From assembly GCA_007692755.1 (NCBI GenBank), contig REBL01000102.1, positions 1-55,462 of the forward strand: DNA of 55,462 nucleotides, given 5' to 3'. The notes under the pieces were generated by a model. It was given only the letters and a program-made list of their open reading frames with translations, was not told the origin of the DNA and did no database searches. The position numbers were made by a program, and so were the translations under genes. This document shows, in pieces, positions 1 to 9,626 of the stretch (position 1 is the first letter of the stretch; the number at the start of each line of letters is the position of its first letter). The stretch is from Nodularia sp. (in: cyanobacteria). GTDB lineage: Bacteria > Cyanobacteriota > Cyanobacteriia > Cyanobacteriales > Nostocaceae.

Positions 1-142
1 TGACGTAATCGGCGCGGATGGGTTCAATACTCAATTCGGTTTTCAGGACTGTAGCACCTGTTTGCGGTGTCCCTAATACCCAACTGGCGAATCTTTCGGG
101 GTGTTTTTCTGATAGCAGCTTGCAGAGATTGTCGAAAGACAT
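1..142 (-). CDS. Rpn-family nuclease/transposase-like protein, N-terminal part (cut by left edge)
   Basis: The first 142 bases read on the minus strand give an N-terminus beginning MSFDNLCKLLSEKHPE. It is almost the same as the start of the gene at 6450-7287, with only a handful of base differences over about 142 bp. The family is the Rpn/PD-(D/E)XK recombination-promoting nuclease group that is multicopy in Nostocales. The rest of the gene lies outside the window. Similarity to the second copy stops right after the start codon, so the coding parts are paralogous while the upstream DNA differs. Confidence 0.7.
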   Translation of the reverse strand, partial: MSFDNLCKLLSEKHPERFASWVLGTPQTGATVLKTELSIEPIRADYV

Positions 143-206
143 GGATAATACATGGCTATTTCATTAAGCATTGTGATTATCTCATGGGGAATTAAAAATC
201 TGATAC

Positions 207-1190
207 CTAAGACTGCAATATCTGACGAATTTGATTGATAAATATTTCAGCCGCAATTGGTCCTCGAATGCGAACCAGTTGATAGTCCATAAAATAAATT
301 TTTCCAGCTTTTACGGCAGGAATTAAACGTAGAATGGGGTCATTTTGCCATTGCTGTTTGGCATTCTCAATGGTGTTATCGCCACTTGGCATCACTAAAA
401 TGTGGTCGGTTTTAATATTTGCTACGGCTTCAACGGAAATATTCGGCCTTTCTGCTTTTCCGACAATCACCTGAAAGCCTAAATCTTCTAATAACCCAGG
501 AATTAAACCAGACGATAAGATAAATGATTGATTGGAAATGCCGTTCCAGCCTAAAACAATAATTGTTTGCCCTGAGATGACTGGTGCTAGTTGGCTTTTA
601 ACTGTTTCCACAAGTTGATTATGAGATGCGATCGCCTGTTTAGCTTGTTCTTCCCGATTTAGCCCCTGTGCGATCGCTTGCATTGCAGGTTTCCATCCTG
701 TTTTTTCCCCAGTGTCAAAAAATGCCGTTGGTGCAATGCTAGAGAATAACTTGTAATTTGTCTCTAGTTGAAATTTTTCACCCAAAATTAAATCGGGTTT
801 AAGTTGCACTAATGTTTCTATAGAAGGATTATTGCGATCGCCTAAATTTACAGGTTGGCTGGTGACGCGATCGCCCAAAAACCGAATCTGCTGACTAGGG
901 TTATCAAATACTTTACTGTTTAACAAATCCACTTCTGCATAACCTGCGGGTTGTACCCCTAACGACAGCAGAATATCTAACAATGGTGGACTCAGAGCAA
1001 CGACTTTTTGCGGCTGTCCACAAATTTCCGTTTCACCACCATCATGCTGAATCACACGACAATTTGCTGCTTTATTTTCAGGAGTTTCACGACTTTGTAA
1101 TTGAGGTGTGTTGCTATTACAAGCTGCCACTAAAATCAATGTACACAGTGATAGTAGCAACAGTTTAATATGCCTGAACCAAAACTTCAT
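207..1190 (-). CDS. Iron-siderophore ABC transporter substrate-binding lipoprotein (FecB-like)
   Basis: This is a 327-residue solute-binding protein of the FecB/FhuD class, which delivers ferric siderophores to an inner-membrane ABC importer. The N-terminus has a basic start, a hydrophobic stretch and a lipobox (VAAC, Cys24), so it should be a lipoprotein facing the periplasm. The body has the typical features of the class: a segment with KVVALSPPLLDILLSLGV near residues 62-80, then NPSIETLVQLKPDLIL and a C-terminal segment with AGKIYFMD. Its ATG follows the TAA of the upstream gene without a gap, so the two are probably translationally coupled. It is the last gene of the siderophore block; no permease or ATPase gene is in the window. 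Confidence 0.85.
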   Translation of the reverse strand: MKFWFRHIKLLLLSLCTLILVAACNSNTPQLQSRETPENKAANCRVIQHDGGETEICGQPQKVVALSPPLLDILLSLGVQPAGYAEVDLLNSKVFDNPSQQIRFLGDRVTSQPVNLGDRNNPSIETLVQLKPDLILGEKFQLETNYKLFSSIAPTAFFDTGEKTGWKPAMQAIAQGLNREEQAKQAIASHNQLVETVKSQLAPVISGQTIIVLGWNGISNQSFILSSGLIPGLLEDLGFQVIVGKAERPNISVEAVANIKTDHILVMPSGDNTIENAKQQWQNDPILRLIPAVKAGKIYFMDYQLVRIRGPIAAEIFINQIRQILQS

Positions 1191-2126
1191 TTATTTTACT
1201 TGGATAAGATTACTCACTGTGTATTTGGGAATCGGTTCTAATTTAGTCCCATCATCATTTTTAATCAGGGTTTCACCTGTGACTACATCAGCCTGATAGC
1301 ACTTGATAGAATCGTCAGCAATTACTGCACTCAATTCAATTCTATGAAAACATTCATCTTCACTTTGTTCAACTATGCGACAAGCTACTTTGTAGTTAAA
1401 CCATTCCCAACCATCTTGAAAAATTAACTCTCTCTCCATCGCTTGGGCGGGATAAGGTAAGATTGCCCAACCACGATAAATGTCTTGTAAGCAGTTAATA
1501 TCGCCATTGTAGGTAAGAATAGCTGCAAAACTTGAGGCATCAAGCCAAGCATAGTATCTGCATTGCGGCACATCTAAGACTGTAGGTGCAAAACGATGAC
1601 CACCAAAATGGCTAGATTGCCAAACGCGGACAGATTCCACTCCTAAGTCAGCTACAACTGCATTAGCTTGGCGAAAAAAAGGGATTCCACATTTACCACA
1701 ACGTTTGTCAACAGCGCCGTGAGTACAAATTAAGATATCTCGAACATGAGGATTTATCTCTGTACCGCCGACATCTTCCCCCGCCAACCAATTTTTCAAA
1801 ACTGTGGCGACATCCTCAAGACGAGGAACATGAATTTCCTGCTTGGCATATCCCTGAGTAAAACCCGACACCGGGGTAAAAATCAGGATGCGTGTTAGTC
1901 CCTCATGGCGTAATTTTTCGTTGTGGATGAATAGTAAAATCCCATTGGGTTGGATTTCGTAAAACTCCTCCTCGAATAATCGCAAATTCTCAGGAACAGC
2001 TTTTGATGTAAATTCATTGGCTTTCCAGGGAGGCGGACATTCAATTAATACAAAGCATTGTCTATGAACACCCGTACCAATGGGATCTTCGTTGACTACC
2101 TGGGAGTGGTTCATCATCTCTAACAC
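1191..2126 (-). CDS. Sucrase/ferredoxin-like (Apd1-type) thioredoxin-fold [2Fe-2S] protein
   Basis: This 311-residue protein belongs to the sucrase/ferredoxin-like family, whose C-terminal thioredoxin-like domain binds a [2Fe-2S] cluster. Visible ligand candidates are Cys134 and Cys143 (CTHGAVDKRC), an extra Cys146, and the HFGGH pair His173/His177. This matches the two-Cys, two-His HxxxH pattern known for yeast Apd1. It lies between a siderophore receptor gene and a siderophore-binding protein gene, so an electron-transfer role in releasing iron from the siderophore is a reasonable inference, not shown. The open frame begins with GTG at 2126, but ATG at 2117 or 2114 is an equally likely start, just after the receptor stop at 2131. 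Confidence 0.8.
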   Translation of the reverse strand: MLEMMNHSQVVNEDPIGTGVHRQCFVLIECPPPWKANEFTSKAVPENLRLFEEEFYEIQPNGILLFIHNEKLRHEGLTRILIFTPVSGFTQGYAKQEIHVPRLEDVATVLKNWLAGEDVGGTEINPHVRDILICTHGAVDKRCGKCGIPFFRQANAVVADLGVESVRVWQSSHFGGHRFAPTVLDVPQCRYYAWLDASSFAAILTYNGDINCLQDIYRGWAILPYPAQAMERELIFQDGWEWFNYKVACRIVEQSEDECFHRIELSAVIADDSIKCYQADVVTGETLIKNDDGTKLEPIPKYTVSNLIQVK

Positions 2127-2130
2127 ATCA

Positions 2131-4788
2131 CTAAAATTGCCAAGAAACAGTCCCTAGTACCTCAAAAGGTGCGCCGGGAACAACAGCACGCCGATTTTGT
2201 GAACCTGCAAAATACTCTGTACCAAACAAATTCTTGAAGTTTAACGCCGCCCGGAAATTGTCACGATTGTAATAAACTGCGGCATCAAAACGAGTATATC
2301 CTGGTAGTGTAAAACTGTTGTCTAAATCTCCCGTTCTTTCACCGACAAAAAAGGTTCCTGCGCCAAAACCTACTCCTCTCCAGCTACCAGATTGCATAGT
2401 ATATGTCGTCCATAAACTAGCTGCATTCTGAGGAATATTATTCAGGCGATTGCCAACTTCAAAGAGGTTATCTTTAGTAATGGTGGCATCAATGAGCGCA
2501 TAGGAAGCAATAATGTTCCAACCAGGTAAAATTTCCCCAGCTACATCAAGATCAATACCCTTAGCTCTTTGTTCACCAACTTGAATTGAAAAATTACGGT
2601 TGTCAGGGTCAGCAGTCGTAATGTTACTTTTGGTGATATTGTATGCACCTATAGTCGCAGAAAGACGACCATCGAGGAAATCAGCTTTAGCTCCAATTTC
2701 ATACTGGGTTCCCCGCGTTGGCTCAAAAGGAGTGTTGGTTGCATTCTGACCTCCTTGTGGAACAAAAGAACGGGAGTAGTTGGCATAGAGCGATAGAGTT
2801 TCGCTAGGCTGATAAACAATACCAACACGGGGAGAAAATGCACTATCATCTCCATCTTGCATAAAGTTTCCAAAACGCTGCTCAGAGGTAACGCTATCAA
2901 ACCTACCGCCAATCACCAGTTTCAGGTTATCTAATAAGGTAATTTGGTCTTGTAAATAGATACCAAAGAGTTTTTCCTCTTTACGCTCACCACCAAAATA
3001 GAAATCATAGCCGTCGGGATAGGTGATAGCATCGTAGTCTGGCTCAAAAATATCCAAAAATCCTCCACTTATGGCTTGCTGTCGTCCTTCCAGAGGTTGA
3101 GCTGTATAACGAGCAAAAGAGTTTCTCACTTCTATACCTAATAAAAGCTTGTGCGCGATCGCTCCTGTCTTAAATCCCCAAGCTAAATCGTTTTGGAAGG
3201 TGTATGTCTCAAAAAATTGATCTCCGGTGTAAGCTTCAATTCCTACAGTACGGTTGTCGTCTAGCAATCCGCCGCTAAGACCTGATGACCCTTTGCGGTT
3301 AGATTCAAAGCTCGTCGTATAGCGGAATGCACTACGCAAAGATACATCATCAGAAAAATTGTGGTCAAGGTAAATATAAGCTCGTGTTTCATCAAAAAGA
3401 GTCTTAGAGAACCTGGGATCAAACAAAACTCGGCTTAAAGGCAAATCTGCCGGGCGATCTTCACCATTGAGTACAATCAAACCTCGATCAAATGTACGTT
3501 CATCTTGGAGATAAGATGCTTCAAAAGTTAGCTTTGTACTGGGGCTAATTGTCCACGCCAAGGAAGGAGCAATGAAATAACGCTCCGAATCAGTAAAATC
3601 TCGAAAACTACCTGCGCTTTCATAAGCAATATTTAGACGATAAGCTAGAGAACCATCTTCATTCAATGGCCCAGAAAAATCCAAAGTTGGGCGGTAAAAG
3701 TCAAAACTTCCTGCTGTGAAATTAATATTGTAGTAAGGCGTAGACAGTGGTTTTTTCGTCACTAAGTTGATGATTCCACCTGGTTCACCTTGCCCAAACA
3801 AAACAGAAGCCGGGCCTTTGAGAACTTCAATCCGTTCTACATCCGCAGTTTCTGGAGTAGTCCGATTGTTAAAAGAAGCACCACCCCCAGTATCTTCTCT
3901 CAGCCCATTTCTGTAATGCGTAGCACCAAAACCCCGGATGTTAAAATCTTGTCCGCGATTCCCAAAAGAACTAGAGTAGGTCACACCACCAATGTTACGC
4001 AATGATTCATCTAAGCGAATTGCTCCTTGGTCTTCAATTACTTGACGTGGAATCACTTGTATATTGGCGGGAATATCCCGTAGAGGTGTATCTGTCCTCG
4101 TTGCTGTTGACGAATCTCTGACGCGATATCCATCTTGCTGACCTGTGACAATTAATTCAATCGGCTGGCCATCTTCAGGTAATGGTTGTTCTACTTGAAT
4201 TTCATTCTCAGGTTCCTCTAGTTCAGGCTGTAATGACGGTGTGGAAGCCATAGCACCTGCAATCGAGAAAATAAGACCCTCTTCTGGACTATCAAATAAC
4301 GCCACAACGGGTAAACTCGCCTCACCCGCCACAGTCACCCGGATAGTATTAGCATCCAAATTTGTTACTGTGATTTCAGTAAGTCCCTCTACTGGGTTTG
4401 GAGAACTGAATGTGAACTCATCCCCACTAGGTAAACGCAGTTGAGCATTGGGAATATCTGCGATAAAACTATTTTCAGCACTGCGATTTGTGATTTGCAG
4501 TTCTTCCCCTTGAGTGGTTTGTAAAATTATCTCCACACCTTGCTCAGTGGGATTAGCTTAAACTCCTGTCACCTGTATAACCGTCACACCAGACTCTTGA
4601 GCCAGCAGTGCCGCATTTTTAGGAGAATAAATCACATCCTGAAGGCGAGAAATATCTGAATCTGCTTGCGCCGGTTGTATTGTCAGAATTGACACCACAC
4701 CTACAGCCACAAGAACGTGAGATTTTTGACCCATAGCTCCACACACCATCATCACAAAATTCCCTAAACAGTTGCTAGTAAGTTTCAA
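2131..4788 (-). pseudogene. TonB-dependent siderophore receptor with AMIN domain, interrupted by an in-frame TAA
   Basis: The outer-membrane receptor reads in one frame from about 4788 to 2131 but holds a TAA at 4560-4558. The upstream part (76 codons, first codon TTG, ATG options at 4752, 4749 and 4734) has a signal peptide ending near PAQA and the usual receptor prologue (ISRLQDVI...VIQVTGV). After the stop the frame continues (ANPTEQG) into an open stretch of about 800 residues beginning at GTG 4536. This contains an AMIN domain (about 1-90), a linker, a plug (about 145-260) and a beta-barrel ending in the typical terminal Phe (SWQF). AMIN plus plug plus barrel is the cyanobacterial FhuA/FecA-like layout. 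Initiation at 4536 would give a protein without signal peptide. Hence a recent pseudogene, a readthrough case or a sequence error. Confidence 0.8.
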
Positions 4789-4850
4789 TAACTAGGTACA
4801 ATAGAGCATTTTGTTATTGCAGGTGATTTCCACAGGGTCATTTTTGAACA

Positions 4851-5870
4851 CTAGGCGGACTTTTTTCGCCACTGTGCTTGATAATCTTTGGGATTGATGC
4901 CAAATTTTTTCCGAAATGCTGCTGCAAAGTAACTTCTATTGGCAAATCCCACAGCGTAAGACACTTCAGCTACATTCATTTGACCTGTCATCAAAAGTTG
5001 ACCAGCTTGTTCTAGACGATAATCATGTAAATATCCAAATACTGTTGTACCGAAGATTTGACGAAAACCCTGCTTCAGTTTGCGTTCATTTAACTGTAGT
5101 TGTTGTGCTAATTCAATCAATGAAGGTGGATTGGTCATATCTTGGGTAATAATATCTCTGGCTTGATAAATACACTCAATATCCCGCTTCCTCAACCTCA
5201 CGGACTGTTCTCCGGGTGTAATATCCTGCAACATTTGAGCAAATTGTAACGTAATTAATTCCAAGGTCTTGGCTTCTACATAAGTCCGCCGCATCATTCC
5301 TTTTACCGGACAGTTAAGCAGTTGGTGCAGTGCTACTTGCATTGCCGGGGTAATTTTACCTAGTGATTGATAAAATGGAGACGGTGTGTCAGTTTCCAAA
5401 AAAGGTTTAAGTAAGCAAGGTAAATAGTCTTCCTGACCTTTGCTTAATAATCTCACCAGATGCGGTTCCAAACGTATTCTTACACTGAGATTTTGTCCCG
5501 GCATTTTTTGCTCAATTTCTCGTGTTCCTGGGGGAAAGTAGAATAAATAGCTTTCTCCGGGTTGTTCGCAAGCATCTTCATTTATACCAAATATTTGCTC
5601 TTTGAGAACGCCTGCACTCCGAAAAACCAGAGTCATGGGGTAATCTTCATCACCATAATAATCATGAGTATAAATTTCTGGATACTCAAGGTGTAAGATG
5701 TCTGTGCGGAGTCCCTGGCAGAGTGGAATGCTGTTACATAAACCTTTTCTGAGTGGATGCTGCCACTTTTCAATCGTTTCAACATCATCAAAATGGCAGG
5801 TAATCTCTCCTGTTTGTAAACCCTTGTCCCATAGTTCATCGAACTCTGCATCTGTATAAACTTTTATCAT
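4851..5870 (-). CDS. AraC-family transcriptional regulator, PchR-like
   Basis: This 339-residue protein has a C-terminal AraC/XylS double helix-turn-helix (about residues 235-335), with LIELAQQLQLNERKLKQGF as the first helix pair and the family signature VSYAVGFANRSYFAAAFRKKFG near the end. The N-terminal part resembles the effector domain of PchR-type regulators, which sense iron-siderophore complexes and activate their receptor genes. It lies upstream of the TonB receptor gene in the same direction, which fits local control of siderophore uptake. Start is ATG at 5870. The 62 bp between it and the receptor's first possible start carry no feature I could identify. Confidence 0.85.
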   Translation of the reverse strand: MIKVYTDAEFDELWDKGLQTGEITCHFDDVETIEKWQHPLRKGLCNSIPLCQGLRTDILHLEYPEIYTHDYYGDEDYPMTLVFRSAGVLKEQIFGINEDACEQPGESYLFYFPPGTREIEQKMPGQNLSVRIRLEPHLVRLLSKGQEDYLPCLLKPFLETDTPSPFYQSLGKITPAMQVALHQLLNCPVKGMMRRTYVEAKTLELITLQFAQMLQDITPGEQSVRLRKRDIECIYQARDIITQDMTNPPSLIELAQQLQLNERKLKQGFRQIFGTTVFGYLHDYRLEQAGQLLMTGQMNVAEVSYAVGFANRSYFAAAFRKKFGINPKDYQAQWRKKSA

Positions 5871-5957
5871 TTTCGTTAATACAATTTTCTCAACTTTCTT
5901 GAGAAATTATCTCATAATTATGGGTGCTTAATGATGCGAGTATTTTGACTGCAAGCA

Positions 5958-6131
5958 TTAGAGGGCTTTTCCTGCTATTTTCGCTGACAATCTGGTTGAA
6001 GATAGACAATTGGCATGAACTACCGAACTCATATTTGGCATTTCCTGCCGGCAATCGGGACAAAACCAGTAAATTCTACTACTACCAATATGTTGCAGTA
6101 GTTTTCCATTACAGCAAGGGCGATCGCTCAT
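5958..6131 (-). CDS. Small Cys-rich (zinc-ribbon-like) protein, 57 aa
   Basis: A 57-codon minus-strand frame starts with ATG at 6131 (MSDRPCCNGKLLQHIG) and ends at 5958. It contains CC near residues 6-7 and CPDC at residues 24-27, a spacing that suits a small zinc ribbon, followed by an RQEMPN segment. I recognise this as a type of short conserved protein seen in Nostocales, but I know no function for it. The start codon overlaps a HIP1 site (GCGATCGC). It stands alone between the AraC regulator and the frameshifted Rpn gene. No ribosome binding site is obvious. Confidence 0.5.
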   Translation of the reverse strand: MSDRPCCNGKLLQHIGSSRIYWFCPDCRQEMPNMSSVVHANCLSSTRLSAKIAGKAL

Positions 6132-6449
6132 ATTTTATTTGATTATCAGCGTTGCTAAGTTTTAAATTTATCAAATCTAGTTATTGACAGTAAAATCAAT
6201 AGCTAGTGGAATCTGTGGAAATTTGTCGCATCAGAAAAAGGCGCGGGAGAATCAATCTCCCACAAGCCAGCCTGATGTCGGAGGTAATAGATTTATACAA
6301 AAGTAATCTAACAAATAATTATAATTATTGCAATAATTTAGCAATAGATGGGAGATAGGCGATATTAGACATACCTTGGGATTTTCTTGTTGTCTGTTAT
6401 CCGATGACTGAGAAATCACTGAGTGAACCCCAAGATTGGGGTTAGGTTT
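6132..6449. other. Intergenic stretch without recognisable gene
   Basis: About 320 bp of mostly AT-rich DNA between the small zinc-ribbon gene and the Rpn gene. Near 6426-6443 there is a short inverted repeat (AACCCCA, loop, TGGGGTT) just after the Rpn stop codon, which could act as a weak terminator but lacks a T run. I see nothing else that I can name. Confidence 0.4.
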
Positions 6450-7287
6450 CTACTTATGGGCTAACCATGCCTCCAAATCCAACAAAGTGTTAAAGTCCAA
6501 TAAAGCCTCACCCAAGTTTTCCAATTCTTCCAAAGTCAGAGTTTCAAATTGTTTACGCATCCCTGGGGTTAATTCTCCTACTTTGCGAGTGAGTTGACGC
6601 AAAACCAGACTTCTTTCCCCTTCTTGTCGTCCTCTTTGTTCACCTCGCTGTTCGCCTTCTTCGAGAATTTCTTGGTAAATTACTGACTCGCGCATCATAC
6701 CCTCCCGAAATAATCTTCTAATCAAATCCTTCTTAAATTTTAACCCTGCCAAGATTTGGGTGTAGGCGGAAATTTCCGGTCGTTGGGTTGTCTCCACTTG
6801 GTTGACTCGCTGCACAATTTGTTCTAGCAAGACTGGGGGGTTGATTTGTGGCTGTTAACGATGCTAAGGGTAATAATGCCGAGTCTTGAAGAAACGGTTC
6901 CGGGTTTTCCTCCCACATCTTAATTACCCGATATTCGTGTCTAGTGTTTTCTACTGTAAAGGCTGTAGCAATTTCAATATCATCTTTAGGTGGCAGCAAT
7001 AATACTACTACTTGTGTGATTGGTAAGCGATACAACCGATACAACCGCACCCAATAATCGAGCATTCGCAGAGGAAGGGGTGGTGTGGATTCTAATTTGG
7101 TTTGAAATTCTAAGTGTAAAATTCTACCTTCTAGTTGTAGAAAGGTGACGTAATCGGCGCGGATGGGTTCAATACTCAATTCGGTTTTCAGGACGGTAGC
7201 GCCTGTTTGCGGTGTCCCTAATACCCAACTGGCGAATGTTTCAGGATGTTTTTCTGATAGCAGTTTGCAGAGATTATCGAAAGACAT
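6450..7287 (-). pseudogene. Rpn-family nuclease/transposase-like gene with a homopolymer frameshift
   Basis: Two overlapping frames form one gene. The 5' part (7287 to about 6841) encodes the Rpn/PD-(D/E)XK N-terminus, with FLQLEGRILHLEFQTKL as the nuclease core region and a later segment with ITQVVVLLLPP. The 3' part (about 6833 to 6450) encodes LLEQIVQRVNQ and a C-terminal EGEQRGEQRGRQEGE stretch followed by the DUF4351-like end. The switch falls exactly at a run of six C on the coding strand (6835-6840 in plus coordinates). Removing one C gives a continuous protein of about 278 residues. So it is a slipped or decayed copy, or a sequence error. Rpn proteins are mobile, multicopy DNases in Nostocales, and a paralogue starts at the window's left edge. 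Confidence 0.75.
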
Positions 7288-7468
7288 GGATGATAATTAG
7301 CTATTATGGAATGAACTTGGTTTTTCTAGGCAATTGCATTGTTAAATCACAGCAATTCTTTGTTTATGTCAAACTTTATATTTTAATAGCGAGATTAAAT
7401 TCAAGTTTTCCATTAAAATAGAGTATTAAATACAGAATTGACGCGTTAACTTAGCTATCGTCTGAGGT

Positions 7469-9373
7469 TTGACCGTGACCGTGCGCTTGCCATCCTTAAC
7501 TAATCCCCCACAAACAGAAAATCACAATCAGTCTGGTGTGACTCAATCGCCAGTCGTCGCGCCCAAACGTGAAACTGGTGGTTTTGCCTTGCTTGACAGT
7601 CTTGTACGCCATGAAGTTGAATATATTTTTGGTTATCCTGGTGGGGCTATCCTGCCAATTTACGATGACCTATACAAAGTGGAAGCAACTGGTGCCATTA
7701 AACACATTTTAGTCCGGCACGAACAAGGTGCATCTCACGCTGCCGACGGCTATGCCCGTGCTACTGGCAAGGTTGGAGTGTGCTTTGGCACTTCTGGCCC
7801 TGGGGCAACGAATTTAGTCACAGGTATCGCTACAGCCTACATGGACTCGATTCCCATGATTGTGGTGACAGGACAAGTGCCACGGGCATCAATTGGTACG
7901 GATGCCTTTCAAGAAACCGATATTTACGGAATTACCCTACCAATAGTCAAACACTCTTATGTAGTGCGCGACCCCAAAGACATGGCGCGGATTGTGGCTG
8001 AAGCTTTCCACATCGCTAGCACTGGCAGACCAGGGCCAGTTTTGATTGATGTGCCTAAAGATGTGGCTTTAGAAGAATGTGACTATGTACCCGTAGAACC
8101 GGGAACCGTGAAATTAAGGGGTTATCGTCCCACTGTGAAGGGAAATCCTCGGCAAATCAATGCCGCAATGAGGTTAATTCGTAACAGTAGCCGTCCTTTA
8201 TTGTATGTCGGTGGTGGGGCGATCGCATCTAACGCCCATGCAGAAATTAAAGAACTAGCGGAATTATTTAATATCCCCGTCACCACAACCTTAATGGGTA
8301 TCGGTGCATTTGACGAACATCATCCCCTGTCTGTGGGAATGTTGGGAATGCACGGGACAGCTTACGCTAACTTTGCAGTTACAGATTGCGATTTATTAAT
8401 CTGCGTTGGGGCGAGATTTGACGATCGCGTAACTGGTAAATTAGATGAATTCGCTTCCCATGCGAAAGTAATTCACATCGACATCGACCCCGCAGAAGTT
8501 GGTAAAAACCGAGTTCCTGAAGTCCCCATTGTGGGTGATGTGCGTCAGGTTTTGCTTGACTTGTTGCGTCGCTGTCAGGAAACAGGAATTAAAAACATCC
8601 CACACAAAAATCAAGAGTGGTTGCATTTAATTAACCGTTGGCGACAAGACTACCCCCTAGAAGTACCTCATTATGCTGATAGCATTTCACCCCAAGAGGT
8701 AATTGTAGAAGTTGGCCGCCAAGCACCTCACGCTTTTTATACTACAGACGTGGGACAACATCAAATGTGGGCAGCGCAATTCCTCAAGAATGGTCCCAGA
8801 CGCTGGATTTCTAGCGCAGGTTTAGGAACTATGGGTTTTGGTGTGCCGGCGGCGATGGGTGCAAAAGTAGCTTTCCCTGATGAAGAAGTTATCTGTATCA
8901 GTGGCGATGCTAGTTTCCAGATGTGTTTGCAAGAACTGGGAACGCTTGCACAGTATGGCATTAATGTCAAGACTGTAATTATGAATAACGGCTGGCAGGG
9001 AATGGTGCGCCAATGGCAACAAGCCTTCTATGGTGAGCGTTATTCATCCTCAAACATGGAAGTAGGGATGCCAGACATTGAGCATTTGACAAAAGCTTAT
9101 GGCATTAAAGGCATGGTAGTTCAGACTCGTGAGGAATTACAAGGTGCGATCGCCGAAATGCTAGCACACAATGGACCCGTTGTCATGGATGTCCGAGTCA
9201 CCAAAGACGAAAACTGTTATCCAATGGTAGCCCCAGGTAAAAGCAACGCTCAAATGATTGGTTTACCCATACAGCCACCAAAAGCCGTAGTTGAACCAGT
9301 TTCTTGCAGCCATTGCGGGACAACAAATCCGCCTACTCATAACTTCTGTTCTGAGTGCGGAACTAAGTTATAA
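7469..9373 (+). CDS. ilvB: Acetolactate synthase large subunit with C-terminal zinc ribbon
   Basis: Acetohydroxyacid synthase condenses two pyruvates, or pyruvate plus 2-oxobutyrate, in branched-chain amino acid synthesis, using thiamine diphosphate. The N-terminal TPP domain has [10 protein letters not shown] and [19 protein letters not shown] with the catalytic glutamate. The C-terminal TPP domain has the GDASFQMC...NN motif. After the usual end of the enzyme there is a short linker and a four-Cys knuckle (Cys613, 616, 627, 630; CSHC...CSEC), a small zinc ribbon absent from enterobacterial IlvB. No ATG start is available: TTG at 7469 is followed by GTG at 7475 and 7481. The small subunit gene is not adjacent. 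Confidence 0.93.
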   Translation: MTVTVRLPSLTNPPQTENHNQSGVTQSPVVAPKRETGGFALLDSLVRHEVEYIFGYPGGAILPIYDDLYKVEATGAIKHILVRHEQGASHAADGYARATGKVGVCFGTSGPGATNLVTGIATAYMDSIPMIVVTGQVPRASIGTDAFQETDIYGITLPIVKHSYVVRDPKDMARIVAEAFHIASTGRPGPVLIDVPKDVALEECDYVPVEPGTVKLRGYRPTVKGNPRQINAAMRLIRNSSRPLLYVGGGAIASNAHAEIKELAELFNIPVTTTLMGIGAFDEHHPLSVGMLGMHGTAYANFAVTDCDLLICVGARFDDRVTGKLDEFASHAKVIHIDIDPAEVGKNRVPEVPIVGDVRQVLLDLLRRCQETGIKNIPHKNQEWLHLINRWRQDYPLEVPHYADSISPQEVIVEVGRQAPHAFYTTDVGQHQMWAAQFLKNGPRRWISSAGLGTMGFGVPAAMGAKVAFPDEEVICISGDASFQMCLQELGTLAQYGINVKTVIMNNGWQGMVRQWQQAFYGERYSSSNMEVGMPDIEHLTKAYGIKGMVVQTREELQGAIAEMLAHNGPVVMDVRVTKDENCYPMVAPGKSNAQMIGLPIQPPKAVVEPVSCSHCGTTNPPTHNFCSECGTKL

Positions 9374-9402
9374 GGCATAGAGTAGACATCTGGTGAAAAA
9401 GA

Positions 9403-9434
9403 ATGTAGAGACGTTCCATGGAACGTCTCTACAT
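9403..9434. repeat. Perfect 32-bp palindrome (dispersed repeat, possible terminator)
   Basis: A perfect inverted repeat with its centre between 9418 and 9419, each arm reading ATGTAGAGACGTTCCA and its complement. It lies 30 bp downstream of ilvB and could fold into a long hairpin in the transcript. The arm begins with TGTAGAGACG, which recurs inside the coding region at about 49397, so it belongs to a dispersed palindromic family. Confidence 0.7.
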
Positions 9435-9503
9435 GGGTTTTAGGTGAAGCATATTTAAATTTGGTCGATGTCTAGTTCAGTTAAGCAATTTTTTCCAACT
9501 TTT

Positions 9504-9539
9504 CCTTCTCTCTCTGTGTCCTCTGCGCCTCTGCGGTTA
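9504..9539. repeat. Dispersed CTCTGCGCCTCTGCG-type repeat
   Basis: Pyrimidine-rich repeat with the core CTCTGCGCCTCTGCG. Related copies are at 11100-11155, 21449-21474 and, reversed, 54296-54325. All four are intergenic, and the type is common in Nostocales spacers. Confidence 0.55.
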
Positions 9540-9571
9540 GGGAACACCTTTTTTATCATAGGATAAAAACT

Positions 9572-9620
9572 ACGAATTACGAATTACGAATTACGAATTA
9601 CGAATTACGAATTACGAATT
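9572..9620. repeat. Heptanucleotide tandem repeat (STRR), ACGAATT x7
   Basis: Seven perfect head-to-tail copies of ACGAATT, 49 bp in all. Short tandemly repeated repetitive sequences of 7 bp are characteristic of heterocystous cyanobacteria. This one ends only 6 bases before the dacB start codon, leaving no room for a normal ribosome binding site. Confidence 0.9.
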
Positions 9621-9626
9621 ATATTA

